DNA of 64,000 nucleotides from Bacillus pumilus (GCF_009937765.1 NZ_CP047089.1:1982272-2046271); one strand, 5' to 3'; shown: positions 16,574 through 26,788, counted from the first letter of the stretch. Notes: generated by a model not told the origin, from the letters alone. Numbers and translations are program-made.

Positions 16574-16823
16574 GTAAGCTCCCCCTTATCCCTTTGTTTC
16601 GATCGCTGCCTGTTTCATATGATGTGAAGTTCGCCTTGAAAAGCAGGAGAAGAAGATCATTTTTCTCCTGTTTTTCCTTTATTATGAAGGGTCTTGCGGA
16701 TGGTTGTCAATTCAGTTTGCCAATTCGTCATTTTGAAGAACGAAAGCATGTAATAGGACGCCTCCGCATAGATTGTAAAACAGTATCTGATTACTTGCTT
16801 CAATCTTGAAAGAGGAGGTTCAT
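16574..16823. other. Upstream region of prkA
   Basis: 250 bp between the small peptide gene and prkA. The candidate SigE promoter at 16727-16754 is the only signal I would support. Confidence 0.4.
16727..16754 (+). promoter_or_regulatory. Candidate SigE promoter of prkA
   Basis: GTCATTTT, 12 nt, CATGTAAT resembles the SigE consensus (KCATATT, 13-15 nt, CATACAAT). In B. subtilis prkA is transcribed by SigE in the mother cell. The match is imperfect. Confidence 0.4.
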
Positions 16824-18719
16824 ATGGATATTTTAAAGAAAATCGAACAGCACAGAGAAGAAGAGCAGCGTCTTAAATGGGAAGGAACATTTGGCGAGTA
16901 TTTAGACATTATAAAGGAAAATCCACTTGTCGCTCAATCTGCTCATTCTCGCGTTTATCATATGATTAAAGACAGCGGGATTGAAGAGGAGAATGGGGTC
17001 AGAACGTACAAATTTTTTGATCAGGAGCTTTTTGGATTAGAGGAATCGTTGGAAAGATTAGTGGAAGAATATTTTCACCCTGCTGCCAAACGGCTTGATG
17101 TGAGGAAGCGTATTTTGTTGTTAATGGGACCAGTGAGCGGTGGGAAATCTACACTTGTTACTAGGCTGAAAAGAGGACTAGAAGAATATTCACTGACAGA
17201 TAATGGCGCAGTCTATGCGATCAAAGGCTGCCCGATGCATGAAGATCCGCTTCATCTTATTCCGCAAAATCTGCGTGAGGATTTCTATAGAGAGTATGGC
17301 ATTCGTGTACAGGGGAATTTGTCCCCTTTGAATATGATGAGGCTGGAAGAGGAATTCGGCGGGCGAATTGAGGACGTAAGGGTTGAACGGATCTTTTTCT
17401 CAGAGGATAAACGGACCGGGATTGGTACCTTTAGTCCGTCTGATCCGAAATCTCAAGACATTGCTGATTTAACAGGAAGCATTGACTTTTCCACTATTGC
17501 TGAATTTGGATCAGAGTCAGATCCAAGGGCCTACCGCTTTGATGGAGAACTCAATAAAGCAAACCGGGGAATGATGGAGTTTCAGGAGATGTTAAAGTGT
17601 GATGAGAAATTTCTATGGCATCTTCTGTCATTAACGCAAGAAGGAAATTTTAAAGCAGGCCGTTTTGCCTTGATAAGTGCAGATGAATTGATCGTTGCTC
17701 ATACGAATGAAACCGAGTACCGGTCGTTTATTTCAAATAAAAAGAACGAGGCTTTGCATTCAAGAATTATTGTGATGCCGATCCCTTATAACTTGAAGGT
17801 GACAGAGGAGGAACGCATTTATCATAAAATGATTTCAGAAAGTGATGTCGCAGATGTGCATATTGCACCGCACACGCTAAAAGTGGCAGCGATGTTCTCC
17901 ATTCTGACAAGACTCAAAGAGCCGAAGCGTTCTGATATTGATTTGGTGAAAAAAATGCGTCTGTATGACGGAGAGAGTGTCGAAGGCTTTCAATCTGCTG
18001 ATATTGATGAGATGAAAAAGGAATTTCATGATGAAGGGATGAGCGGAATTGATCCACGGTATGTCATTAACCGCATTTCCTCCACTATTATCAGGAAGAA
18101 CATGGAATCGATTAATGCCCTAGATGTCCTTCGTTCGTTAAAAGAAGGACTCGATCAGCATCCGTCTATCTCCAGTGAGGACAGGGAGCGCTATTTGAAT
18201 TTTATTTCTGTTGCTCGAAAAGAGTACGACGATATTGCGAAGAAGGAAGTACAAAAGGCATTTGTGTATTCCTATGAGGAGTCTGCGAAAACGCTCATGG
18301 ATAATTATTTAGATAATGTCGAGGCATATTGCAACAAAAACAAGCTGCGTGATCCATTAACCGGTGAAGAAATGAATCCTGATGAAAAGCTTATGCGTTC
18401 AATTGAGGAGCAGATCGGGATTTCTGAAAACGCCAAAAAAGCTTTTAGAGAAGAAATTCTGATTCGTATTTCGGCTTATGCAAGAAAGGGCAAACGCTTT
18501 GATTATAATTCTCATGAAAGATTGCGTGAGGCGATTCAGAAGAAGCTGTTTGCTGATTTAAAAGATGTGGTGAAAATTACGACGTCAACGAAAACGCCGG
18601 ATGAACAGCAACTGAAGAAAGTGAATGAAGTAGTAGCTAGATTAATTGATGAACATGGCTATAATTCTACAAGTGCAAATGAACTTTTAAAATACGTAGG
18701 TAGTCTTCTCAATCGTTAA
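16824..18719 (+). CDS. prkA: PrkA, AAA+ serine protein kinase/Lon-like sporulation protein
   Basis: A 631-aa protein, the exact length of B. subtilis PrkA. The N-terminal AAA+ domain has Walker A GPVSGGKST (102-110) and a Walker B-like region (VERIFFSED); the C-terminal part resembles protein kinases. PrkA is a mother-cell sporulation protein needed for normal SigK-dependent expression; its kinase and protease-like activities have both been proposed. The ATG at 16824 follows GAGGAGG; an in-frame TTG upstream has no RBS. It pairs with yhbH next door, as yeaG with yeaH in E. coli. A hairpin between the two genes may reduce yhbH expression. Confidence 0.96.
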   Translation: MDILKKIEQHREEEQRLKWEGTFGEYLDIIKENPLVAQSAHSRVYHMIKDSGIEEENGVRTYKFFDQELFGLEESLERLVEEYFHPAAKRLDVRKRILLLMGPVSGGKSTLVTRLKRGLEEYSLTDNGAVYAIKGCPMHEDPLHLIPQNLREDFYREYGIRVQGNLSPLNMMRLEEEFGGRIEDVRVERIFFSEDKRTGIGTFSPSDPKSQDIADLTGSIDFSTIAEFGSESDPRAYRFDGELNKANRGMMEFQEMLKCDEKFLWHLLSLTQEGNFKAGRFALISADELIVAHTNETEYRSFISNKKNEALHSRIIVMPIPYNLKVTEEERIYHKMISESDVADVHIAPHTLKVAAMFSILTRLKEPKRSDIDLVKKMRLYDGESVEGFQSADIDEMKKEFHDEGMSGIDPRYVINRISSTIIRKNMESINALDVLRSLKEGLDQHPSISSEDRERYLNFISVARKEYDDIAKKEVQKAFVYSYEESAKTLMDNYLDNVEAYCNKNKLRDPLTGEEMNPDEKLMRSIEEQIGISENAKKAFREEILIRISAYARKGKRFDYNSHERLREAIQKKLFADLKDVVKITTSTKTPDEQQLKKVNEVVARLIDEHGYNSTSANELLKYVGSLLNR

Positions 18720-18730
18720 TCAATGAAGGA

Positions 18731-18768
18731 GGCATTATTGGCGCACCTGCACCGGTAATGTCTTTTTT
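18731..18768 (+). terminator. Hairpin between prkA and yhbH
   Basis: GGCATTATTGG pairs with CCGGTAATGTC (with G-T pairs), followed by TTTTTT. It could end part of the prkA transcripts. Confidence 0.6.
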
Positions 18769-18859
18769 AGAAATGACCGTCAACTTGGGTGACGAGCAGC
18801 ATAAGATAAAGAAATCGGTGGTTAGAAGAATTGTGCAAAACAGGTGAGGAGGGGGATGG

Positions 18860-20023
18860 ATGTCCCGGCAAGGAAAAAGTCAGTTTATTGTATCTCAGGA
18901 AGACTGGTCCCTCCATCGAAAAGGCTATGACGACCAGCAGCGTCATCAGAAAAAAGTCAAAGAAGCGATTAAAAACAATTTGCCGGATCTTGTCACAGAG
19001 GAAAGCATTATCATGTCTAATGGAAAAGATGTTGTTAAGATTCCGATTCGTTCGTTAGATGAATATAAAATTCGTTACAACTACGATAAAAATAAGCATG
19101 TGGGTCAGGGCGATGGAGATAGCGAGGTAGGCGATATTGTCGCACGTGATGGATCAGATAGTAAGCAAGGGCAAGGAAAGGGTCAGAGTGCAGGGGATCA
19201 GGCTGGAGAGGATTATTACGAAGCAGAGGTCTCATTAATGGATCTTGAGGAAGCGCTGTTTCGGGAATTAGAGCTGCCAAACCTTAAACAAAAAGAGCTT
19301 GACGACATCATTGTTGAGCAAATTGAGTTTAATGATATTCGCAAAACCGGGTTAACAGGGAATATTCATAAAAAACGAACGATGCTCTCAGCATTTAAAC
19401 GAAATGCAATGACAGGTAGCCCTTCCTTTTATCCAATCTATCCAGAGGATATCAAATATAAGACGTGGAATGAAGTGACCAAACCAGAGTCGAAAGCCGT
19501 CGTTTTAGCAATGATGGATACGAGCGGAAGTATGGGGCTTTGGGAAAAATATATGGCGAGAAGTTTTTTCTTTTGGATGACACGTTTCTTACGGACAAAG
19601 TATGAGACGGTCGATATTGAATTTATTGCCCATCATACAGAGGCGAAGGTTGTCGATGAAGAACATTTCTTCTCGCGCGGCGAGAGCGGGGGAACGATTT
19701 GCTCCTCTGTCTATCGAAAAGCACTAGAGCTCATAGACGAACGTTATCCGCCATCGCGATATAATATTTATCCTTTTCATTTTTCTGATGGAGACAATTT
19801 GACATCAGATAATGCACGTTGCGTGAAGCTTGTGTCTGAAATTATGAAAAAAGCTAATTTATTCTGTTATGGTGAAGTGAATCAATACAACAGGCATTCT
19901 ACATTAATGTCAGCATATAAGCATATACAGGATGAGAAATTTAAGCATTATATTTTGAAGCAAAAATCAGATGTCTTTCTCGCCTTAAAAAAATTTTTTC
20001 AGCAAGAAGAAGTTCTTTCGTAA
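18860..20023 (+). CDS. yhbH: Sporulation protein YhbH (DUF444, VWA-like)
   Basis: A 387-aa member of the YhbH/YeaH (DUF444) family. An N-terminal segment [19 protein letters not shown] typical of the family is followed by a Gly/Asp/Gln-rich linker (about 82-118). A von Willebrand factor A-like domain begins near residue 210, with the MIDAS-type motif DTSGS (220-224). The ATG at 18860 lies 7 nt after GAGGAGG. In Bacillus the gene is expressed during sporulation with prkA; in enterobacteria the homologue YeaH works with YeaG (PrkA) and YcgB (SpoVR). spoVR is also in this window, at 59-60 kb. Confidence 0.94.
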   Translation: MSRQGKSQFIVSQEDWSLHRKGYDDQQRHQKKVKEAIKNNLPDLVTEESIIMSNGKDVVKIPIRSLDEYKIRYNYDKNKHVGQGDGDSEVGDIVARDGSDSKQGQGKGQSAGDQAGEDYYEAEVSLMDLEEALFRELELPNLKQKELDDIIVEQIEFNDIRKTGLTGNIHKKRTMLSAFKRNAMTGSPSFYPIYPEDIKYKTWNEVTKPESKAVVLAMMDTSGSMGLWEKYMARSFFFWMTRFLRTKYETVDIEFIAHHTEAKVVDEEHFFSRGESGGTICSSVYRKALELIDERYPPSRYNIYPFHFSDGDNLTSDNARCVKLVSEIMKKANLFCYGEVNQYNRHSTLMSAYKHIQDEKFKHYILKQKSDVFLALKKFFQQEEVLS

Positions 20024-20034
20024 ATAGCACATTT

Positions 20035-20071
20035 GAAAAAACCTTTCAGCATAAGGGCTGAAGGGTTTTTT
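20035..20071 (+). terminator. Terminator after yhbH
   Basis: AAAACCTTTCAGC pairs with GCTGAAGGGTTTT, then T6. Confidence 0.85.
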
Positions 20072-20386
20072 GTATGGAGAAGGAAGGGATCACCAGAAAA
20101 AAAGTAAAACTTTCTCTTTGACATTTCAATTTTCATTTATTAATATTTAATCTTGTTAAATATAAGTTTTTCAAAAAAGATGCCGATCGTCTTTTCTTCT
20201 TTTTCTACTCTTTGCTCATGAGTGAACAATAAGTATAAATGGGCTGCACACCATTATTCATGCGGGGAAGATGAAGGAGAAATAACAGTTTTATGAGCTT
20301 ACTTCATATTCTGTCAGATGATGGGCATTCTAAGTTTGCTAAAGCAGATGACACTATATTTTTATACATGAAAGGAGAAACAAAAC
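20072..20386. other. Upstream region of the yhbJ-yhcA operon
   Basis: About 315 bp. In B. subtilis a MarR-type regulator gene (yhbI) starts this operon; none is visible here. The region holds the promoter candidate at 20118-20146. A possible 68-codon frame at 20293-20499 overlaps the start of yhbJ and is not supported. Confidence 0.5.
20118..20146 (+). promoter_or_regulatory. Candidate SigA promoter of the yhbJ operon
   Basis: TTGACA, 17 nt, TAATAT; perfect -35 and weak -10. It would leave a leader of about 230 nt. Confidence 0.4.
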
Positions 20387-21019
20387 ATGAACAGAGGGCG
20401 TTTATTGCTAACGAACATTATTGGCCTTATTGTGATTCTTGCCATTATTGCCGGAGGTGCTTATTACTATTACGAAAGCACAAATTTTGTCAAAACTGAC
20501 GAGGCAAAAGTAACAGGTGACATGTATCAAATCACAGCACCAGCAGCTGGACAAATCAAAGGCTGGGATATCAATGAAGGTGACGAAGTGCAAAAAGACA
20601 GCACAGTTGCAAAAGTTGAAGGAGAAACAAAAACAAACATTAAATCAGTGGCTGATGGCACATTAGTCAAAAAAGAAGTACAAAACAATCAACAAGTGCA
20701 GCCTGGTACAGTTCTTGGTGAAACCATTGATTTAAGCAAGCTATACATCACAGCGAATATCAAAGAAACAGATATTAAAAACATTGAAAAAGGCGACAAA
20801 GTCGACATCGTGGTAGATGGTGATCCTAGTACAACATTTGAAGGAACAGTTGAACAAATTGGTTATGCGACAAACTCAACATTCAACATGCTACCAGCAA
20901 CAAACTCAAGTGGTAACTATACAAAAGTGACACAAAAAGTAGCAGTGAAAATTTCAATTAAAAATCCATCAGACAAAGTACTTCCTGGTATGAATGCTTC
21001 TGTCAAAATTTCATCTTAA
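20387..21019 (+). CDS. yhbJ: HlyD-type efflux adaptor YhbJ
   Basis: A 210-aa periplasmic-adaptor-like protein (EmrA/HlyD family). One N-terminal membrane anchor (residues 7-28) is followed by a biotinyl-lipoyl-like beta domain: TAPAAGQIKGWDINEGDEVQKDSTVAKVEG and the second half GTLVKKEVQNNQQVQPGTVLGE. It then forms the beta-barrel part (GDKVDIVVDGDPSTTFEGTVEQIG). It lacks a long coiled coil, as expected for a monoderm partner. It should sit outside the membrane with the MFS pump YhcA encoded 39 nt downstream. RBS AAAGGAG. The usual upstream regulator gene yhbI is absent. Confidence 0.9.
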   Translation: MNRGRLLLTNIIGLIVILAIIAGGAYYYYESTNFVKTDEAKVTGDMYQITAPAAGQIKGWDINEGDEVQKDSTVAKVEGETKTNIKSVADGTLVKKEVQNNQQVQPGTVLGETIDLSKLYITANIKETDIKNIEKGDKVDIVVDGDPSTTFEGTVEQIGYATNSTFNMLPATNSSGNYTKVTQKVAVKISIKNPSDKVLPGMNASVKISS

Positions 21020-21058
21020 TGATGATTGATATCAAAAAATGAAAGGAGGTTGTCTGAG

Positions 21059-22678
21059 ATGGCAAATCAACCTGCAGCAACAAAACAGGGAGCAGGCTCC
21101 TTGTCTTTACTGATCATTTTAATGGCCGGGTTGTTCGTCGCGATTTTGAACCAAACGCTTCTGAACGTAGCCATGCCCCATTTAATGACTGAATTTAATG
21201 TGAGTGCAACGACAATTCAGTGGCTTACAACAGGTTATATGCTTGTCAACGGTGTGCTCATTCCGTTATCTGCGTTTTTAATCACACGCTTTGGACAGCG
21301 TAGCTTATTCCTAGTTGCCATGATCTCGTTTACACTAGGGACCTTTATTTGCGGGATTGCGCCGAACTTCTCGACCATGCTCATCGGCCGTTTGATTCAG
21401 GCAGTCGGCGGCGGTATCTTGCAGCCACTCGTGATGACAACAATCCTTTTTATTTTCCCTCCAGAAAACAGAGGGAAAGGAATGGGGATTTTCGGTCTTG
21501 CGATGATGTTTGCTCCTGCGGTAGGACCAACATTATCTGGTTACATTATTGAACATTATTCTTGGCGTATTATGTTTTATGGACTTGTTCCAATCGGAGC
21601 AATTGTCATTATCGCGGCTTTCTTTATGTTTAGAAATATTGTAGAGCCTAAAAAGATCAAGCTGGACAGCCTTGGTGCGATTCTTTCCATCGTTGGTTTT
21701 GCTTCGCTTCTATACGGAGTGAGTGAAGCCGGAAGTGATGGCTGGACAGATCCGATCGTCTTATCGACGATTATTGTTGGTGCGATTGCGATTATTCTCT
21801 TTATTTTCCAACAGCTGAAAGCTGATAATCCGATGCTTGATTTCCGGGTGTTTAAATACAGTATTTTCTCACTATCAAGTGTCATTAATATTATTATTAC
21901 AGTTGCCTTATATACTGGGATGTTCTTACTACCAATTTATCTGCAGAACCTCGTTGGGTTTACGGCATTGCAATCTGGGCTATTAATGCTTCCAGGGGCA
22001 CTTGCGATGCTGATTATGTCCCCGATTTCAGGGATTTTGTTTGATAAATTTGGACCTCGTCCGCTTGCGATTGTGGGAATGCTCATTACCGTTGTCACCA
22101 CATTCGAGTTTACAAGGCTGACGATTGATACATCATATAGTCACATCGTGCTCATGTATGCAGTGCGTGCATTCGGTATGTCACTCCTTATGATGCCTGT
22201 GATGACAGCTGGGATGAACCAATTACCACAGCACTTAAACAGCCATGGTACAGCGATGTCTAATACATTGAGACAAATCAGTGGTTCGATCGGTACGAGT
22301 TTGATCACAACGATTTATACGAATCGGACAACATTCCATTATTCCAATATGGCGGATCAAACAAATACAGCGGACCCGTTCTTCATGAATTCGTTCCAGG
22401 CAGCTGTGTCGAATGTGATGCATCATATGGGTATGACAGCTGAAGCTGCTCAAAAATATGTATCTACCCAGCTCTTTACGAAAGCTCAGGTTGATTCAAA
22501 TGTAATGGGTATCAATGATGCTTACATGTGGGTAACGTTATTCTGTGCCGCTGGTGTCATTCTCAGCTTGTTCCTGCGTGATGTACGTAAGGATAAAAAG
22601 CGAAAAGATCAGCAGCATAAAAAACAAGAAATGACACTGCTTCCAGCACCTAAGGAAGCAAACCAAGATGCAAGATAA
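21059..22678 (+). CDS. yhcA: DHA2-family MFS drug efflux transporter YhcA
   Basis: A 539-aa major facilitator with about 14 membrane segments, of the EmrB/QacA (DHA2) type. Family motifs: [17 protein letters not shown] near the start, [36 protein letters not shown] (motif B/C region) and [18 protein letters not shown]. It exports drugs or metabolites by proton antiport together with YhbJ. The ATG at 21059 lies 9 nt after AAAGGAGG; an upstream in-frame TTG would include that RBS within the coding region, so I reject it. The C-terminus is charged ([14 protein letters not shown]). In operon with yhbJ and yhcB. Confidence 0.93.
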   Translation: MANQPAATKQGAGSLSLLIILMAGLFVAILNQTLLNVAMPHLMTEFNVSATTIQWLTTGYMLVNGVLIPLSAFLITRFGQRSLFLVAMISFTLGTFICGIAPNFSTMLIGRLIQAVGGGILQPLVMTTILFIFPPENRGKGMGIFGLAMMFAPAVGPTLSGYIIEHYSWRIMFYGLVPIGAIVIIAAFFMFRNIVEPKKIKLDSLGAILSIVGFASLLYGVSEAGSDGWTDPIVLSTIIVGAIAIILFIFQQLKADNPMLDFRVFKYSIFSLSSVINIIITVALYTGMFLLPIYLQNLVGFTALQSGLLMLPGALAMLIMSPISGILFDKFGPRPLAIVGMLITVVTTFEFTRLTIDTSYSHIVLMYAVRAFGMSLLMMPVMTAGMNQLPQHLNSHGTAMSNTLRQISGSIGTSLITTIYTNRTTFHYSNMADQTNTADPFFMNSFQAAVSNVMHHMGMTAEAAQKYVSTQLFTKAQVDSNVMGINDAYMWVTLFCAAGVILSLFLRDVRKDKKRKDQQHKKQEMTLLPAPKEANQDAR

Positions 22679-22695
22679 GTGTGGAGGGACCGTAC

Positions 22696-23220
22696 ATGAA
22701 AATTTATGTCGTATACGATAGTGAAGGTGACCATACAAAAGCACTGGCAGAAGCAATTGCAGCGGGTGCAGGTGAAACGGAGCAGGCTGAAGTATTCGTT
22801 GATCACGTGAAAGATGCGGATATTCGCAAGCTTGATCAAATGGATGCAATTATTTGGGGCTGTCCTGGTCACTTTGGAACCATTAGTGCTGGATTAAAGA
22901 CATGGATTGACCGTCTTGGCTACCTATGGGCTGAAGGAAAATTAATCGATAAAGTCGGTGCCGTTTTCTGTACAACTGCTACAACGCACGGCGGTTTAGA
23001 AATGACGATGCATAATTTGATTACCCCAATGTTCCACCAAGGGATGCTTGTCGTTGGTCTTCCTGGAAATGTGCCAGAGAATGCGTTATATGGCTCTTAC
23101 TATGGAGCAGGTGTGACATGTCCGATTGATTCTGATGAAGTGATTTCGACAGAAGGTATTGAACTCGGAAAAGCATTAGGAAGACGTGTAGCATCAGTCA
23201 CTGCGTCATTTAAGCGATAA
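22696..23220 (+). CDS. yhcB: Flavodoxin-like NAD(P)H:quinone oxidoreductase YhcB
   Basis: A 174-aa WrbA-like flavodoxin-fold protein. The FMN phosphate-binding loop is [19 protein letters not shown] near the N-terminus; [20 protein letters not shown] and [12 protein letters not shown] are the other cofactor-binding loops. By family it reduces quinones by two electrons in the cytosol. RBS GGAGGG lies 7 nt before the ATG at 22696; the upstream in-frame GTG would swallow the RBS. It is 17 nt after yhcA and probably in the same operon, suggesting a response to redox-active compounds. Confidence 0.88.
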   Translation: MKIYVVYDSEGDHTKALAEAIAAGAGETEQAEVFVDHVKDADIRKLDQMDAIIWGCPGHFGTISAGLKTWIDRLGYLWAEGKLIDKVGAVFCTTATTHGGLEMTMHNLITPMFHQGMLVVGLPGNVPENALYGSYYGAGVTCPIDSDEVISTEGIELGKALGRRVASVTASFKR

Positions 23221-23233
23221 GGAGAGGGTTCTT

Positions 23234-23593
23234 TTGGCGACGATTATTGTAGCGTTAGTAGCTGCTGTTCTAGTCATTATCGGATTAGTAGCATTCAATG
23301 TCAGACACGCTTCGGTCGAGAAGAAAGAGATCAATGAAGATGTGCCTCATCAGCCTGACGTGCCCCGTAGCGAGTCAGAAGCTGCGGCGAGACCTGTAGA
23401 GCCTGAAGTAGAAGAGGAAGCGTCAACGCCTCCTCAAACGAATGAACGAGTGTCTGGCGATGATTTCTATAGACAGGCGCTTCAAAAGTTTAAGCAACCA
23501 GAACCACCTGTCAAAGAAGAAGAGCCAAAGACAAAAATGAATGATGATATGTATCGTTCTGCCTTGCAGAAGCTAAAGCAGAAGGACAAATAA
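23234..23593 (+). CDS. yhcC: YhcC-like single-span membrane protein
   Basis: A 119-aa protein with an N-terminal membrane helix (TIIVALVAAVLVIIGLVAF) and a long acidic Pro/Glu-rich soluble tail. The tail contains a repeated motif, DDFYRQALQKFKQ and DDMYRSALQKLKQ. Starts with TTG, 7 nt after GGAGAGG. It matches the position of B. subtilis yhcC, of unknown function, and is the last gene of the operon before a strong terminator. The duplicated motif could be a protein interaction element; this is inference. Confidence 0.75.
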   Translation: MATIIVALVAAVLVIIGLVAFNVRHASVEKKEINEDVPHQPDVPRSESEAAARPVEPEVEEEASTPPQTNERVSGDDFYRQALQKFKQPEPPVKEEEPKTKMNDDMYRSALQKLKQKDK

Positions 23594-23628
23594 AAAGGAG
23601 AACCTCTCGTCAGGTTCTCCTTTTTTTT
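23592..23628 (+). terminator. Terminator of the yhbJ-yhcABC operon
   Basis: AAAAAGGAGAACCT pairs with AGGTTCTCCTTTTT, followed by further T. Confidence 0.92.
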
Positions 23629-23634
23629 ATGGGA

Positions 23635-23667
23635 CAAAAAAACCGCCGGCAGAAGCCGAGCGGTTTT
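23635..23667 (-). terminator. Terminator of cspB
   Basis: In the minus direction AAAACCGC ... GCGGTTTTTTT, with a G/C-rich extended loop. Confidence 0.75.
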
Positions 23668-23707
23668 CCTTCACTCTATAAAGTGCTAAAGAGCAGATGC
23701 TCTTAAA

Positions 23708-24001
<294 letters not shown>

Positions 24002-24034
24002 TTAAAGATGATACGAACAAAAATAATTACCTTT

Positions 24035-24063
24035 ACTTTACCAGTGTTTGCGGGAAAAAACAA
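24035..24063 (-). promoter_or_regulatory. Candidate promoter of cspB
   Basis: On the minus strand TTGTTT, 17 nt, TAAAGT, giving a transcript with a leader of roughly 120-130 nt. Confidence 0.5.
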
Positions 24064-24125
24064 CTGTTATACGAAAACTTTTTTAAAAATAATGATCGCT
24101 AACAAATTGAGGAAAAAGCCTATAT

Positions 24126-25211
24126 TCATTGGCCTCTTTTTCTCCCTGAGAAGCTCACTTGATTTCGACCAGACTGCTTCGCTTTATAGAGCTCCTGATC
24201 AGCTATAATCGGTAATTGTTTGATGTCTGGACTTGTCCCAGAGTAATACGCACACCCAAGTGATACTGTAATATGAATGGACATGCCATTTTGTAAATAA
24301 ACCGGCTGATCTGCTATTTTTCTCCGTAAACGTTCTGCAATCTGCCATGTTTTTTCAACTGTACAATTTGGTAGAAAGACAGCAAATTCCTCGCCACCGA
24401 TCCTGCCAATATAATCAGAGCTTCTTGTGTTTTTGATCAGCCTTTTTCCGATTTCTTTTAAAACCATATCTCCCTCATGATGTCCATATTGGTCATTGAT
24501 GGATTTGAAGTAATCGATGTCTAAGTAAATAAGGGACATTTGATGGGTAGGGTGCTTAAATTTCATCGAAAAAGCATCATTTAAGACCTCATCGAACTTC
24601 CGTTTATTTAAAACACCTGTTAAAAAGTCATAATGAGCTTGGAATTTATACAAATTCAACAGCTGATATGCTTTTGTTTGATGTTCAATGACGTAAAAGT
24701 TAAACAAAACTGCAATATATGAGAACATCCAATAAGTAAAATGCAGTTCAAATGATGTCTCATGCACGATCATGATAAACAGGCTTGTGGCAATCACATT
24801 ACCGATCGTAATGGACAAAAGCATTTTCACAACATGATTCATATGTCGTTCAGCAATTAAAAAAGAAGCTGTAGCAATGATCATCATGGAAAAAATATTG
24901 ATGAAAGAAGCGATGTTGGCTTCGATTAATAATCGACCAATGATCACAACAACGGCTGCAATAATGGTTTGGGCAATGCCTCCGTAAAAGGCCGTTAAAA
25001 TAAGGGGGATATGTCTTAAATCGATGATAGCTGGTCCAGCTTTGATAGAGAAGAACATTAAGAGGACACCGAGTAACCCAGAAAGAATGCCTTTGCATAG
25101 TTGTCTGAGCAGGGTATCTTCTTTCTTTAGAAAATTCTCTTTAAACACAAGCATAAATAAATAATGGAAAGTGACAAGAATTGTTAAATTAATAAAGAGG
25201 TCTCTTAGCAA
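24126..25211 (-). CDS. dgcK: Diguanylate cyclase DgcK (YhcK)
   Basis: A 361-aa membrane protein that makes cyclic di-GMP from two GTP. Residues 1-175 form about six membrane segments of the 5TM-LYT sensory type. Residues 190-355 form a GGDEF domain with the active-site variant GGEEF at 272-276. An RxxD inhibitory site, RSSD at 263-266, lies exactly five residues before it, so product inhibition is expected. The length and position next to cspB match B. subtilis yhcK (dgcK). C-di-GMP in this group controls motility and exopolysaccharide. Confidence 0.95.
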   Translation of the reverse strand: MLRDLFINLTILVTFHYLFMLVFKENFLKKEDTLLRQLCKGILSGLLGVLLMFFSIKAGPAIIDLRHIPLILTAFYGGIAQTIIAAVVVIIGRLLIEANIASFINIFSMMIIATASFLIAERHMNHVVKMLLSITIGNVIATSLFIMIVHETSFELHFTYWMFSYIAVLFNFYVIEHQTKAYQLLNLYKFQAHYDFLTGVLNKRKFDEVLNDAFSMKFKHPTHQMSLIYLDIDYFKSINDQYGHHEGDMVLKEIGKRLIKNTRSSDYIGRIGGEEFAVFLPNCTVEKTWQIAERLRRKIADQPVYLQNGMSIHITVSLGCAYYSGTSPDIKQLPIIADQELYKAKQSGRNQVSFSGRKRGQ

Positions 25212-25309
25212 AATTAAATCACCTTTTTAAAATTACTAAAATTTGTTGCAAAAGAAAAGGGGAAAAAGGATAATTAATAAAAATTTCACTTATGAGGGGA
25301 TCAAAACAC

Positions 25310-25690
25310 ATGCATGGAAAACGCTTCCCGGATGAACCGGACTTGTTTTCTTTTTTTGAAACGGAGCCTGATGAAAGGTTCGAGAAAGGGATGCCGATTG
25401 AATATCAAAACCTGACATTTCGATTTGAGAATCAAGACGAGCGCTTCGTTGTCACGATGTACCTTGGAAGTCAAGAATTTACGTTAAAGGCTGTTCGAAA
25501 AAAAGATGGATCTATTTTAGGCATCTATGATTTTAAAACCGTGCAGCATGTAGAGATAAAAAAGGACAATCAATACGAGAAAGAGCTTTTGATCATAGTA
25601 GAAGCTTATGGTGATTTTATGACAACAGTTGAAATCGCTTTTTTACCTTTCTTCTCTGTGATGGTGAAAGAGCATTTTTCAGAAGAATAA
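25310..25690 (+). CDS. Hypothetical protein, 126 aa
   Basis: A small acidic soluble protein without signal peptide or membrane segment. The ATG at 25310 lies 9 nt after GAGGGGA; an ATG at 25292 is in frame but overlaps that RBS. The segment FRFENQDERFVVTMYLGSQEFTLKAVRKKDG suggests alternating beta strands. I do not recognise the family. In B. subtilis this place after yhcK is taken by tcyP, which is absent here. Confidence 0.75.
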   Translation: MHGKRFPDEPDLFSFFETEPDERFEKGMPIEYQNLTFRFENQDERFVVTMYLGSQEFTLKAVRKKDGSILGIYDFKTVQHVEIKKDNQYEKELLIIVEAYGDFMTTVEIAFLPFFSVMVKEHFSEE

Positions 25691-25724
25691 ACAGGAGCCT
25701 CAATATTTGAAGGCTCCTGTTTTC
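25690..25724. terminator. Bidirectional terminator
   Basis: CAGGAGCCT (25692-25700) pairs with AGGCTCCTG (25711-25719), with TTTT on the plus side; shared by the convergent genes. Confidence 0.85.
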
Positions 25725-26123
25725 TTATTTGTGCTCGATGTCATTGATTACTTGCTGGATTGATTCATCATCCATCACATTCATGACACTTTCATCAATG
25801 TGGAGAGACTGTGCATAGGACTCTCTTGGCTGATGGTTTCTTGATGTTGATTCGTGCTGATTCGAATGATTTGGCTGTACAGCTGTGAATGCCTGCTTCA
25901 TCATTTGTCCGATTTCCGCAGTGCCCTTTGATTCTCTTTGTGCGTGTGACTCGTGTCGAGGCGAGTCATGGTGCTGTTGATCTTTTCCCTTCATCATTGA
26001 AGACATATTCATTTGCGTCATGCTTTTCAGCCTTCTTCGTAAAGCCGGGGAAAATAATGCAATGATGGCTGTTGATACTGCGATCATTGCGCCAGTGCTC
26101 ATGCCTTTTCTTTTTTTAAACAA
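25725..26123 (-). CDS. YhcM-like protein, 132 aa
   Basis: The best start is a TTG at 26123, 5 nt after GGAGGG; an ATG at 26180 in frame lacks an RBS. The protein begins MFKKRKGMSTGAMIAVSTAI with one hydrophobic helix (about residues 9-26), then a basic stretch (RRRLKS) and a low-complexity His/Ser/Gln/Arg-rich region. It ends in an acidic helix. Its position next to yhcN suggests the sporulation-associated yhcM of B. subtilis, of unknown function. Sequence resemblance is judged from memory and is weak. Confidence 0.6.
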   Translation of the reverse strand: MFKKRKGMSTGAMIAVSTAIIALFSPALRRRLKSMTQMNMSSMMKGKDQQHHDSPRHESHAQRESKGTAEIGQMMKQAFTAVQPNHSNQHESTSRNHQPRESYAQSLHIDESVMNVMDDESIQQVINDIEHK

Positions 26124-26271
26124 ACGAATCCCTCCATTTGATCGTGATGATCTTTCATCAAGTTTAGGATGACCAAACACAGCTGAATTATGAATTCATT
26201 TTGCGGAAACAGAGGATGTATGCATAAAAAGTCGGCTGGATGAAAAACCTAAGAGCAAAAGGAGGGAATAA

Positions 26272-26781
26272 ATGATGAATAAGAAATGGATGCTATCTTT
26301 ACTACTCGTTCCAGCATTGATCACCACTGGATGTGGTATGAACAACCAGGGCGATGAGCGAAGAGGAACAATGAAACGACAGTATGAAAATGTCACATAT
26401 AAGAATGACAACATGAGGCAGGATGAGCCAGATGTTCAAACACCTCAGAAGGTCAAAGTGGCAGACAAAGCGTCAGAGCTTGTAGCCAACATGCCTGAAG
26501 TAAAAACAGCGAACGTACTGGTTACAGGAAAGAATGCATTTGTTGCCGTAATGCTTGAAGGCGATAAAAGCGGTAATGTGACAGATGATTTGAAAAAGAA
26601 AATTTCTGATAAAGTCAAATCAACAGATCAACAAATCGACAATGTGTATGTCTCTGCCAATCCAGACTTCGTTGATCGAATGGAAGGATATGGAAAGAGA
26701 ATTAGAAGCGGAGAACCCATCTCAGGATTTTTCGATGAATTTACTGAAACAGTCAGACGTGTCTTCCCTGAATCAAAATAG
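26272..26781 (+). CDS. yhcN: YhcN/YlaJ family sporulation lipoprotein
   Basis: A 169-aa lipoprotein: basic start, hydrophobic core and lipobox ITTGC with Cys21. A charged linker is followed by a domain from about residue 62 to 165 with VADKASELVANMPEVKTANVLVTGKNAFVAVML, the hallmark of the YhcN/YlaJ family. In B. subtilis yhcN is made in the forespore under SigF and the lipoprotein sits in the spore inner membrane, where it helps germination or outgrowth. RBS AGGAGGG before the first ATG. A terminator follows. Confidence 0.92.
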   Translation: MMNKKWMLSLLLVPALITTGCGMNNQGDERRGTMKRQYENVTYKNDNMRQDEPDVQTPQKVKVADKASELVANMPEVKTANVLVTGKNAFVAVMLEGDKSGNVTDDLKKKISDKVKSTDQQIDNVYVSANPDFVDRMEGYGKRIRSGEPISGFFDEFTETVRRVFPESK

Positions 26782-26788
26782 CTACGAC

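Noticed and set aside
20293-20499. 68-codon frame before yhbJ
   Set aside because: It overlaps the yhbJ start, has poor RBS spacing and an unlikely Cys-rich tail that is just yhbJ in another frame.
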